Shown here: piece after piece, positions 1 through 7,939 of the stretch
How the letters are laid out: each line of letters opens with the position of its first letter
Position numbering within the stretch: the first letter of the stretch is position 1
DNA from: Ruminococcus sp.
GTDB taxonomy: Bacteria > Bacillota > Clostridia > Oscillospirales > Ruminococcaceae
Length of the DNA: 64,000 nt
Assembly (NCBI GenBank): GCA_017529875.1
Contig: JAFXNC010000057.1
Coordinates: 49,528 to 113,527, forward strand
Direction: 5' to 3'
The notes under the pieces: generated by a model
Seen by the model: only the letters and a program-made list of their open reading frames with translations
What the model was told of the DNA's origin: nothing
Databases searched by the model: none
Made by a program: the position numbers and the translations under genes

Positions 1-1
1 C

Positions 2-493
2 TATGCTGAGATCGCGCCATGGTCTGACGCCAAAAGGCGTGCCGATGCTATGAATGAGTATTACAGAAAGAAACATGAGGAGGAGCAGGCTCAGAAAGCA
101 AAGGATGAACAGCTTGTGAGTATGGCACCGCTGTACAAGGCTGTCCTCGACGCGGACAGAGCTCCGATCGTGCTATGCAAATGGGGGCATGAGATAGTAT
201 ACATGAACCCCGCCGCCTGCGAGAGATACGCCAAGTGGGGAGGTGCGGAGCTGATAGGAAAGTCGCTGCTGGACTGCCATAACGAGGAATCCCGGAAGAA
301 GATATCCAAGGTGCTGGACTGGTTCATGCTGTCTCACGACAACAACATAGTTTACACGTTCAGAAACGACAAGGAAAACAAGGACGTTTACATGGTGGCT
401 CTGCGAAACGACAAAGGCGCTCTCATAGGCTACTACGAAAAGCATGAGTACCGTGACCGCGAGACCATGAAGCGCTACGATATAGGAGACTGA
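2..493 (+). CDS. PAS-domain protein, 5' end outside the window
   Basis: The frame is open to the left edge (codons reading YAEIAPWSDAKRRADA precede the first ATG at 50). No Shine-Dalgarno sits before that ATG, so the true start probably lies upstream and the gene is partial here. The visible protein has a charged helix and then a compact PAS fold: a stretch around IVLCKWGHEIVYMNPAA, the signature IGKSLLDCH, and a terminal beta-hairpin ending in LIGYYEKHE. PAS domains bind small ligands or cofactors and usually act as sensors. No kinase, GGDEF or other output domain follows before the stop, so this is either a stand-alone sensor or the C-terminus of a longer protein. It lies 3 bp ahead of the next gene and is probably co-transcribed with it. 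The PAS fold is fairly secure; ligand and partner are unknown. Confidence 0.7.
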   Translation, partial: YAEIAPWSDAKRRADAMNEYYRKKHEEEQAQKAKDEQLVSMAPLYKAVLDADRAPIVLCKWGHEIVYMNPAACERYAKWGGAELIGKSLLDCHNEESRKKISKVLDWFMLSHDNNIVYTFRNDKENKDVYMVALRNDKGALIGYYEKHEYRDRETMKRYDIGD

Positions 494-496
494 CTT

Positions 497-955
497 ATGA
501 AGATCATAAGTTTTTTCTCCGCTCCCGACAGAGAACACTGGCTATCCCGGCTGCGGCTCTGTGACTGGTCGGGCGGGAAGTGGCTCTGCGAGCTGATCGA
601 CAAGGGCTGGTTTTTCGAGACCGTGGGCAGCACCTCAAAGCTGCTGCTGCTGACCGACGGGGATAAGCTTGCCTCCTTCTGCTCCCTCTCCGAGCGCGAC
701 GACATCCCGGACTCCGGGCTCACGCCCTGGGTGGGGTTCGTGTTCACCTACCCGGAATACCGGGGCAGACGCTGCTTCGGGCAGCTGCTCTCCGAGTGCG
801 AAAGTCTTGCCGCAGAGCAGGGCTTTGAGGCGCTCTACATCTCAACCGACCATGTTGGGCTCTACGAAAAGTACGGCTGCGAATACCTCCGTAATATGAC
901 CGATATGCGCGGCGGGGATTCGAGAGTATACATAAAAAGGACAGGTCAGCCATGA
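497..955 (+). CDS. GNAT-family N-acetyltransferase
   Basis: A 152-residue protein of the size of a single GNAT domain. These enzymes move the acetyl group of acetyl-CoA onto an amine. The acetyl-CoA-binding segment is visible as VGFVFTYPEYRGRRCFGQLL, equivalent to the R/Q-x-x-G-x-G/A loop and the helix after it, and the C-terminal part reads HVGLYEKYGCEYL, the usual GNAT strand-helix that closes the substrate site. The substrate cannot be read from sequence. The stop overlaps the start of the next gene (ATGA), so translation of the pair is probably coupled. No signal peptide or membrane segment is present, so it should be cytosolic. Confidence 0.8.
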   Translation: MKIISFFSAPDREHWLSRLRLCDWSGGKWLCELIDKGWFFETVGSTSKLLLLTDGDKLASFCSLSERDDIPDSGLTPWVGFVFTYPEYRGRRCFGQLLSECESLAAEQGFEALYISTDHVGLYEKYGCEYLRNMTDMRGGDSRVYIKRTGQP

Positions 956-1488
956 CAGACAGAGTGCTGCTGACCGGGAGCAGCGAGGAAAGGATCAAAA
1001 CCTGCCTTGAAGCGGCGGGCTGGCATAAGGGCCGCCGGGTGGACATGACCGGGATCAGGCGCTTCTACGCCTCCGGCGGCATCACGCTGCCTGCGGGAGC
1101 GGTGAGGTTTTTGCGGGAGTATCACGGCCTTACGCGAAGCTGGTATCTCAATATCCCGCTTGAAAAGCAGGCGGGCAGGGCCCCGGATATAGAGTTCAGC
1201 GTCTTCCCGGACGGCGGCTGGGCGACTGAGAGCTATTTCAAGCCCTGCTATGCGGAGGAATACGCCGAAGACCTGAAGACCATTTCCGACTGCGCCGGAG
1301 AGCCGCTGGTGTGGGTGGCGTCGATAGGCTACTACTACTCCGACAGTGTTTACATGGGCAGCACCGACAAGCTCTTCGTCCTCCGGGACGACGGCGTGAT
1401 CCGAACATATTATTCGGTGACGGATATGCTCATGTGGGACTTCGACCACCACCCCGGCTGGGAATACGTTACCATGAGGCAAGACTAA
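952..1488 (+). CDS. SUKH-3-like protein (possible immunity protein)
   Basis: A 178-residue protein matching the SUKH-3 pattern: an N-terminal helix ending in AAGWHKGRRVD, an aromatic segment with FLREYHGL, and a C-terminal beta region containing YYYSDSVYMGSTDKLFVL. SUKH proteins (SMI1/KNR4 superfamily) are mostly immunity proteins that neutralise nuclease or other polymorphic toxins, though some are housekeeping regulators. No toxin gene is seen beside it. Its start overlaps the stop of the acetyltransferase gene by the ATGA arrangement. The family call rests on pattern memory, not on a search, and the function as an antitoxin is inference. Confidence 0.6.
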   Translation: MTDRVLLTGSSEERIKTCLEAAGWHKGRRVDMTGIRRFYASGGITLPAGAVRFLREYHGLTRSWYLNIPLEKQAGRAPDIEFSVFPDGGWATESYFKPCYAEEYAEDLKTISDCAGEPLVWVASIGYYYSDSVYMGSTDKLFVLRDDGVIRTYYSVTDMLMWDFDHHPGWEYVTMRQD

Positions 1489-2646
<1,158 letters not shown>

Positions 2647-2648
2647 CA

Positions 2649-3356
2649 ATGAGTGATAAGGGTAACAGAAACAAAGAATTCACCACCAAAGAAGGCATAG
2701 GCGTGCTGTTCAATGCGCTGCTGTATGTGGTATGGTTCGCAGCACCGGTCATCCTGCTGGGAGTCCTGATGGCGGGGGTCGTAAACGGAGAGTTTATTTA
2801 CGCCCTGATATGTCTGCCGCTGCTTGTGATATGGGTGGTGGTCACCAGGGTGACTTCAAAGAAATTTGATAAGCACGTCGAAAAAGAAGCCGAGAAGTAT
2901 AAAGAGCAGTACGTCACCTCCTACGAGGTCAACTGCGGCTGGCTGGGTACGCTGCGCTTTGACTATGACCGGCGCATCAGGCAGAGCGTGCTGCAGGGCA
3001 GTCTCCCGCCTATATTCTCTGAGGGGGAGGCCCCGAAGCTTGCCTCCACCGCCGAGCGTGTGAACGGCGCCCTTGTGGAGCAGACCGTCAACAGGCTCTT
3101 TGCCGAGCGGGGGCTCATCTATCAGACCGCCATGCAGGAGTTTGAGCGGGTGGTAAAAGAGATGCCGGATTTCAGCATACTCTTTGAAAGGGTCTATCCC
3201 ACCGGGCTGAAGCTCCTTGATGTGAGCATCTCGGACAGCAGCGTGAACTGCGAACTGGTGTTCCTGGGGCTGGAGGGCGATCTCTTTGCCACGGTCAGCT
3301 TTGAAAGCGGATTTGTGGGTTACAAATACTATTTACACGGTGATGAAGATGTTTAA
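2649..3356 (+). CDS. Two-helix membrane protein of unknown function
   Basis: The start is taken as the ATG at 2649, two bases after the tgt stop; a longer frame opening at 2433 would run inside tgt and is not believable. The 235-residue product has a short charged N-terminus, two hydrophobic segments at about residues 20-40 and 45-65 (rich in Val, Leu and Ile), then a soluble cytosolic domain with several Tyr, Glu and Val-rich strands. I recognise no family. The layout (two membrane helices followed by a soluble domain) is the same as in the gene at 4040, but I see no clear sequence likeness. It overlaps the start of the HAD phosphatase gene. Confidence 0.8.
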   Translation: MSDKGNRNKEFTTKEGIGVLFNALLYVVWFAAPVILLGVLMAGVVNGEFIYALICLPLLVIWVVVTRVTSKKFDKHVEKEAEKYKEQYVTSYEVNCGWLGTLRFDYDRRIRQSVLQGSLPPIFSEGEAPKLASTAERVNGALVEQTVNRLFAERGLIYQTAMQEFERVVKEMPDFSILFERVYPTGLKLLDVSISDSSVNCELVFLGLEGDLFATVSFESGFVGYKYYLHGDEDV

Positions 3357-4005
3357 ACTTGCAGTATTCGACCTTGACGGAACTCTCGTCAATTCAATTT
3401 TTGACCTTGCCGACGCCGTGAATACGGCGCTTTCGGAGAAGGGCTATCCCGTCCACGAGACGGATGAGTATTACTTTATGGTAGGCAACGGCGCCAAAAA
3501 GCTCTGCGAGCGAGCCCTCCCGGAGGACAGGCGCACCGAGGAGGAGATAGTGAGCCTGCAAAGGCGTTTCTCCGAGGTCTACGCCCAAAACTGCCTCAAC
3601 AAGACCCGCCCCTACGAGGGTATGCCGGAGCTGGTGAAGCGCCTGCGCGAGGCGGGGATAATGTGCGCGGTAGCGTCCAATAAACCGGACAGTTTCTCCG
3701 GGGAGATAGTCGCAGCGCTGTTCCCGGAGGTCAGATTCGATCTTGTCCGGGGCAAGCGCGACGGCGTACCCACCAAGCCCCAGCCTCAGATAGTCTACAA
3801 CATCGCCGCCGAGCTGGGCGCCGACCTTGCGGAGGCTGTGTTCATCGGGGACAGCTGCGTTGACGTGCAGACCGCCCACAACGCCGGCCTGCCCTGCATA
3901 GGCTGTGTATGGGGTTTCCGGGGGGAGGCTGAGCTGAAAGCCAACAACTGCGAGTACATAGCTCAGACCCCTGATGACATATTCAGGATCATAGCCGGCG
4001 GCTGA
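3343..4005 (+). CDS. HAD-superfamily hydrolase, phosphoglycolate-phosphatase-like
   Basis: A 220-residue HAD phosphatase of the Gph/PGP subgroup. Motif I is FDLDGTLVNS (nucleophile and acid/base Asp), motif II is the ASNKPD segment, and motif IV is FIGDSCVDVQTAHNAG. A helical C1-type cap follows motif I and contains NGAKKLCERALPEDRR. Members remove phosphate from phosphoglycolate or other small phosphoesters, often as metabolite repair; the exact substrate is not readable. The start at 3343 (MKMFKLAVFD) is chosen because motif I must lie close to the N-terminus; a second ATG at 3349 is equally possible. The gene begins inside the end of the preceding membrane-protein gene. Confidence 0.88.
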   Translation: MKMFKLAVFDLDGTLVNSIFDLADAVNTALSEKGYPVHETDEYYFMVGNGAKKLCERALPEDRRTEEEIVSLQRRFSEVYAQNCLNKTRPYEGMPELVKRLREAGIMCAVASNKPDSFSGEIVAALFPEVRFDLVRGKRDGVPTKPQPQIVYNIAAELGADLAEAVFIGDSCVDVQTAHNAGLPCIGCVWGFRGEAELKANNCEYIAQTPDDIFRIIAGG

Positions 4006-4039
4006 TTGCCGTTATCCGGTATTGAAAGGTGGTGCAGCG

Positions 4040-4654
4040 ATGCTGTTATACGAATACCCGCCCAAGCTGAACCGTCAGCAGCGGCAGCAGAAGGCTCTCA
4101 GCGACCTGACGGAGCACAAGAAGATGCGCAAGGCGCTGTACCGCAATCTGCTCATCGGCTGCGGCATCGGGGTGATAGCGTTTTTCGTGCCGGTGGCAGT
4201 GGTCAGGATACTATTGCTGCTCATCGCCTGCGGGAACATCGCCGTGGCGCTGCTTTTGTACCGCTATTCCGCCATGAGCCGCGACACCGAATGCTACACC
4301 CGCATATACGACGATTATATTGAACACAAGCAGGGAAGTCTGCTCACCGGGAAGTACATGGAGGTCGTCATAGAATACGAGGATGTTGAAAAGACCGAGC
4401 AGGACCCCCAGGGTAGGCTGGTCTTCACCCTCTGCAAGGATGCCGCGATAATAGTCAAGGGCACCACAAAGCGTGCGGCGAAGGAGCTTGAACACGATCA
4501 GATCACCCTGACCTTTCAGGATACCCGCGCAAAGCTTTTCCTGATAAACGAGCTGCATGAGAAGATAAAGTACCCCAAGAAAAACTACAACGTCATCGAG
4601 GACGAGGAAGACGAGGACGACCTCTGGGATCCCCTCCACAAGCACGGTTTGTAA
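4040..4654 (+). CDS. Two-helix membrane protein of unknown function
   Basis: ATG at 4040 follows AAAGGTGG at 4025-4032, a good ribosome site; an upstream TTG at 4022 is less likely. The 204-residue product has a basic N-terminus, two adjacent hydrophobic segments at about residues 40-80 (a hairpin in the membrane), and a soluble C-terminal domain with alternating strands. The end is very acidic (IEDEEDEDDLWD). The overall plan resembles YcxB-like membrane proteins, but I could not confirm this. The gene ends just before the T-box promoter, and I see no convincing terminator between them. Confidence 0.75.
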   Translation: MLLYEYPPKLNRQQRQQKALSDLTEHKKMRKALYRNLLIGCGIGVIAFFVPVAVVRILLLLIACGNIAVALLLYRYSAMSRDTECYTRIYDDYIEHKQGSLLTGKYMEVVIEYEDVEKTEQDPQGRLVFTLCKDAAIIVKGTTKRAAKELEHDQITLTFQDTRAKLFLINELHEKIKYPKKNYNVIEDEEDEDDLWDPLHKHGL

Positions 4655-4670
4655 ATTTTTTGTTATGCCC

Positions 4671-4699
4671 TTGCAATCTGCGGGGATTTGTGATACTAT
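4671..4699 (+). promoter_or_regulatory. Sigma-A promoter of the T-box/pheST operon
   Basis: A -35 box TTGCAA (4671-4676) and a -10 box TACTAT (4694-4699) stand 17 bp apart. Transcription would start near 4706, just ahead of the leader described next. Confidence 0.65.
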
Positions 4700-4705
4700 T
4701 GTACT

Positions 4706-4966
4706 GTATTGAATATCGCACAAACACGGTGACCAAGAGAGTAAGCTCCGTCACAAGCCTTTTCAGAGAGGACTGCGTATGCTGAAAGCAGTTCAGGGCA
4801 GACTGAGCCGAAGTTCACTTGCGAGTGGCCCTGCCGAAGCCTTCGGTTGTAAGCGGGGACGTTGAGCCTGCGTTAAGGGCGCGGGAGTGTTGGCTCCTTA
4901 CGACGATAGGTGGTTTATAAGCAAGCAAAGGCTTGTCCTGTTTTGTCAGGGCAGGTCTGTTTTTTG
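4706..4966 (+). promoter_or_regulatory. T-box leader, probably sensing uncharged tRNA-Phe
   Basis: T-box leaders read the charging state of one tRNA and stop or allow transcription. Landmarks in order: GACCAAGAGAGTAAG (4731-4745), the AGTA-type base of Stem I; CAGAGAG (4764-4770) followed by GCTGAAAGC, the distal bulge and loop; GAAGTTCACTTGCGAGTGG (4810-4828), where the specifier usually follows GAA; and AGGTGGT (4908-4914), the antiterminator bulge that pairs with tRNA NCCA. The TGGT form fits tRNAs with discriminator A, such as tRNA-Phe. A 9-bp terminator stem with a T-run closes it. The specifier is either TTC (4814-4816, Phe) or GTT (4813-4815, Val); pheS and pheT downstream favour Phe. 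Structure was folded by eye only. Confidence 0.75.
4932..4965 (+). terminator. Conditional terminator of the T-box leader
   Basis: Stem CTTGTCCTG (4932-4940), loop TTTTGT, and CAGGGCAGG (4947-4955) form nine pairs including G-U, followed by TCTGTTTTTT. The antiterminator with TGGT at 4911 lies directly upstream, as expected for a T-box. Confidence 0.75.
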
Positions 4967-5010
4967 TACACGGCATATCCTTATTATTCTGACGAGCTGA
5001 GGCGATCTGA

Positions 5011-5643
5011 TTGTCATACACCGTAAAGAAAATGTCTCCCGCGCTGGCGGAGGATTACTTCGACTTCTTTGAGAACCGCGCCTTCTCAGACGGTTCGCCA
5101 TTCTATCCTTGCTACTGCACCGCATACAATATGAGCAAGGAGCGCATCGACCGGGAGTTCAACTGCAAGTGCAAGGAATACGGCGGCGGTGACGAGGGCT
5201 GGAAACGCGCCCTGCGGGAGTGTGCCGACCGCATGGTCAGCGCTGACGAGGTGCAGGGCTATCTGCTCTACGACGGCGGGACCGTTGTGGGTTGGTGCAA
5301 CGCCAACGACAGGCTCAGCTACTACCGGGTGAGCGAATTTGACCCCTCAAACACACCCCCGGACGAGGGCTGCGGCTACTGCGGGGAGAGGGGCATCATC
5401 AAGTCGGTGGTGTGCTTCGAGATCGCCCCGGACTACCGCGGGAAGGGTCTTGCGTCGATGCTGCTTAACAAGGTCTGCGAGGACGCCAGAGTCCAGGGCT
5501 ACACCTACGTTGAGGGCTACCCCGCCAATGACGGCGGCTACGACGGCATCGCCTTCACCGGCCCCGTGAGGCTCTATGAGAAGCTGGGCTTTGAGGTATA
5601 TGAGCAGAAGGAAGACTACGCCATAGTGCGCAAAAAGCTGTAA
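5011..5643 (+). CDS. GNAT-family N-acetyltransferase, first gene after the T-box
   Basis: A 210-residue GNAT protein with a Cys-rich middle (FYPCYCTAYNMSK, GCGYCGERGIIKSVVCF). The acetyl-CoA loop is IAPDYRGKGLASMLLNKVC near residue 140, and the end has the VRLYEKLGFEVYEQ motif. The TTG at 5011 gives the natural N-terminus MSYTVKKMSPALAEDYFDFF, with GAGG-like bases upstream; ATG at 5032 would cut into the first strand. It is the first reading frame after the T-box terminator, so its expression should respond to tRNA charging. The substrate is unknown. A link to amino-acid or analogue modification is a guess from the leader only. Confidence 0.82.
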   Translation: MSYTVKKMSPALAEDYFDFFENRAFSDGSPFYPCYCTAYNMSKERIDREFNCKCKEYGGGDEGWKRALRECADRMVSADEVQGYLLYDGGTVVGWCNANDRLSYYRVSEFDPSNTPPDEGCGYCGERGIIKSVVCFEIAPDYRGKGLASMLLNKVCEDARVQGYTYVEGYPANDGGYDGIAFTGPVRLYEKLGFEVYEQKEDYAIVRKKL

Positions 5644-5647
5644 AGCC

Positions 5648-6397
5648 ATGGAGTTCAGACTTGTCTTCGACACCATACCGGAGCAGTTCGACCGGTACAG
5701 GGTGCGTTACAGCCGGGAGCTCTTCGACTGCCTTATCGGCAGCGCTCACATCGGCAGGGGCACCAAGGTGCTTGAAATAGGCCCCGGCACCGGACAGGCC
5801 ACCGATCCGGTACTGGACACCGGCTGCGACTACACGGCGATAGAGCTGGGGAAAAACTTCGCGCAGCTTTTGCACCAAAGATACGGCAGCCGGGAAAACT
5901 ACAAGCTGATAAACGGCGATTTCATCACCCACGACTTCGGGGATGAGAAGTTCAACCTGATCTACTCGGCGGCGGCTATCCAGTGGATACCGGAGGATAC
6001 AGCCTTTGGCAAGTGCTTTGAGCTGTTGAAAAGCGGCGGTATGCTGGCCATGATGTACCTGAGCGCCGATTACCGAAGCCCCGACCCGGAGCTGTTCGCG
6101 GACATACAGAAGGTCTACGACAGGTACTTCGAGCGCAGCTGTCAGCACGGGAAATTCGACTACGACAACGCCCCGGCCTACGGCTTCACGGAGCCTGTGA
6201 CCAGGTGCTTTAAGGGCAGGCGGGAATACACCGCCGACGAGTACCTTAACTACATCGGCACCCACAGCGACCATATCGTGCTGGAGGAGCCCAACAGAAC
6301 GCCTTTCTTCGAGGGGCTGCGGGAGGCTGTGCTGCGGCATGGAAATAAAGTGGTGTACGAGGATACCTACATACTTAAAACAGTTATAAAGCCGTGA
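5648..6397 (+). CDS. Class I SAM-dependent methyltransferase
   Basis: A 249-residue methyltransferase with the Rossmann-type core. Motif I is VLEIGPGTGQAT at about residues 41-52 (SAM-binding glycines), followed by the acidic end of strand 2 in YTAIELGKNF, motif II-like LINGDFIT, and YSAAAIQWIPEDTAF as post-motif. This resembles the UbiE/TAM (trans-aconitate methyltransferase) group of small-molecule methyltransferases. The acceptor is unknown. The gene starts 4 bp after the acetyltransferase stop and belongs to the same transcription unit ahead of pheST. Confidence 0.87.
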   Translation: MEFRLVFDTIPEQFDRYRVRYSRELFDCLIGSAHIGRGTKVLEIGPGTGQATDPVLDTGCDYTAIELGKNFAQLLHQRYGSRENYKLINGDFITHDFGDEKFNLIYSAAAIQWIPEDTAFGKCFELLKSGGMLAMMYLSADYRSPDPELFADIQKVYDRYFERSCQHGKFDYDNAPAYGFTEPVTRCFKGRREYTADEYLNYIGTHSDHIVLEEPNRTPFFEGLREAVLRHGNKVVYEDTYILKTVIKP

Positions 6398-6407
6398 GGT
6401 GAGGACA

Positions 6408-6875
6408 ATGGACTGTGAGATAAGGGACATGGAGCTGTCTTCTCTCCCGGAGTACGCGGAGCTTTTCAAGTCGGTGTTCAACGCCGACCCCTGGAACGAC
6501 GCATGGACGACCGATACCGCAGCTCTGCGGATAGAGAACATGATGCGCACCAATACCTTCGCGGGGCTGGCGCTTTACAGCGGAGGCGAGCTCAAGGGCA
6601 TCATCTTCGGGCAGAAGGAGCAGTATTTCAACGGCATACATTTTCAGATACAGGAGTTCTGCGTCAGGACGTCAGAGCAGGGCAGAGGCTACGGCAAGGC
6701 GCTGCTTGACGGGCTGAAAAAGCGGCTCTCGGATATGGGCGCTGTGAACATCTTCCTGATAACCGCCCGGGGCGAGAGGACGGAGGGCTACTATCAGAGG
6801 CAGGGCTTCGTCACCTCGGACTATATGATACTCATGACCAACAACAGCTTTCAGTCAGACGGTTCTGACAATTGA
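6408..6875 (+). CDS. GNAT-family N-acetyltransferase
   Basis: A 155-residue GNAT domain. The acetyl-CoA loop is VRTSEQGRGYGKALLDGLKKRL and the end reads TEGYYQRQGFVTSDYMILMTN, the standard closing strand-helix. The ATG at 6408 is preceded by GAGGTGAGG at 6396-6404, better than the GTG at 6399. It is the third small modifying enzyme between the T-box leader and pheS, and its stop lies about 30 bp before the pheS start. Substrate unknown; cytosolic. Confidence 0.83.
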   Translation: MDCEIRDMELSSLPEYAELFKSVFNADPWNDAWTTDTAALRIENMMRTNTFAGLALYSGGELKGIIFGQKEQYFNGIHFQIQEFCVRTSEQGRGYGKALLDGLKKRLSDMGAVNIFLITARGERTEGYYQRQGFVTSDYMILMTNNSFQSDGSDN

Positions 6876-6904
6876 TACAGCAAATAATTTTAGGAGGAAT
6901 AAAA

Positions 6905-7924
6905 ATGAAGGAACAGCTCAAAAGCATTGAACAGCGTGCCAAGGCGGAGCTTGAACAGGTCTCCGACATCAAGCTGCTCGAGGACATCAGAGTCAGGTTT
7001 TTAGGCAAGAAGGGTGAGCTCACCGGCATACTCAAACAGATGGGCAAGCTCTCCGCAGAGGAAAGACCTGTTATCGGTCAGTTGGCAAACACCGTCCGCG
7101 CCGATATCGAGGCCGCCATTGCAGATAAGCAGGCGCTTATCAAGTCGGAACTGGCTGAGAAGAAACTGGCCTCCGAGAGGCTGGACGTAACTCTCCCCGG
7201 CAAGACCCCCAAGGTGGGCAGACCCCACCCCCTCAACGCAGTACTCGCAGAGGTGGAGGAAGTCTTCCTCGGCATGGGCTTTGACATCGTTGAAGGCCCC
7301 GAGGTGGAGAGCGACTACTACTGCTTCGAGGCACTGAATATGCCCAAGCACCACCCCGCCCGCGATACTCAGGATACTTTCTACATCAACGAGAACGTGC
7401 TGCTGCGCACCCAGACCTCGTCGGTCCAGATCAGGACCATGGAAAAGAAAAAGCCCCCTATCAGGATAATCTCCCCGGGACGTGTTTACCGCTCCGACGC
7501 CGTTGACGCCACCCATTCGCCTATCTTCCACCAGATCGAGGGACTTGTCATCGACAAGGGCGTGACTATGGCTGACCTCAAAGGCACCCTCGAGCTGCTG
7601 ATGAAGCGCCTCTACGGCGAGGAGGCCAAGATCAGGCTCCGTCCTCACCACTTCCCCTACACCGAGCCCTCGGCAGAGGTAGACCTGATGTGCTTCAACT
7701 GCCACGGCAAGGGCTGCTCCATGTGCAAGCATGAGGGCTATGTGGAGCTTCTCGGCGCAGGCATGGTGCATCCCAAGGTGCTTGAAGAATGCGGCATCGA
7801 CCCGGAGGTATATTCCGGTTTCGCCTTCGGCATCGGCCTGGAGCGTATCACCATGGGCAGATACAGCATCAACGATATGCGTCTGCTGTACGAGAACGAT
7901 ATGAGATTTCTGGAGCAGTTCTAA
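6905..7924 (+). CDS. pheS: Phenylalanine-tRNA ligase alpha subunit
   Basis: PheS is the catalytic alpha subunit of the (alpha-beta)2 class II phenylalanyl-tRNA synthetase. The 339-residue product has the N-terminal coiled-coil arm that contacts tRNA (residues 1-90), then the class II core: motif 1 region EVEEVFLGMGFDIVEGPEVE, motif 2 region PIRIISPGRVYRSDAVDATH with FHQIEGLVIDKG, and motif 3 FAFGIGLERITM. The start at 6905 follows TAGGAGGAAT; a frame opening at 6872 adds an unlikely leader. pheT follows after 15 bp. The T-box at 4706 is the likely control element for the operon. Confidence 0.98.
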   Translation: MKEQLKSIEQRAKAELEQVSDIKLLEDIRVRFLGKKGELTGILKQMGKLSAEERPVIGQLANTVRADIEAAIADKQALIKSELAEKKLASERLDVTLPGKTPKVGRPHPLNAVLAEVEEVFLGMGFDIVEGPEVESDYYCFEALNMPKHHPARDTQDTFYINENVLLRTQTSSVQIRTMEKKKPPIRIISPGRVYRSDAVDATHSPIFHQIEGLVIDKGVTMADLKGTLELLMKRLYGEEAKIRLRPHHFPYTEPSAEVDLMCFNCHGKGCSMCKHEGYVELLGAGMVHPKVLEECGIDPEVYSGFAFGIGLERITMGRYSINDMRLLYENDMRFLEQF

Positions 7925-7939
7925 GGGAGGTAAAAGAAT

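Noticed and set aside
4815..5021. A 68-codon minus frame in the T-box region
   Set aside because: The region is explained by a structured leader RNA on the plus strand; the frame has no start signal.
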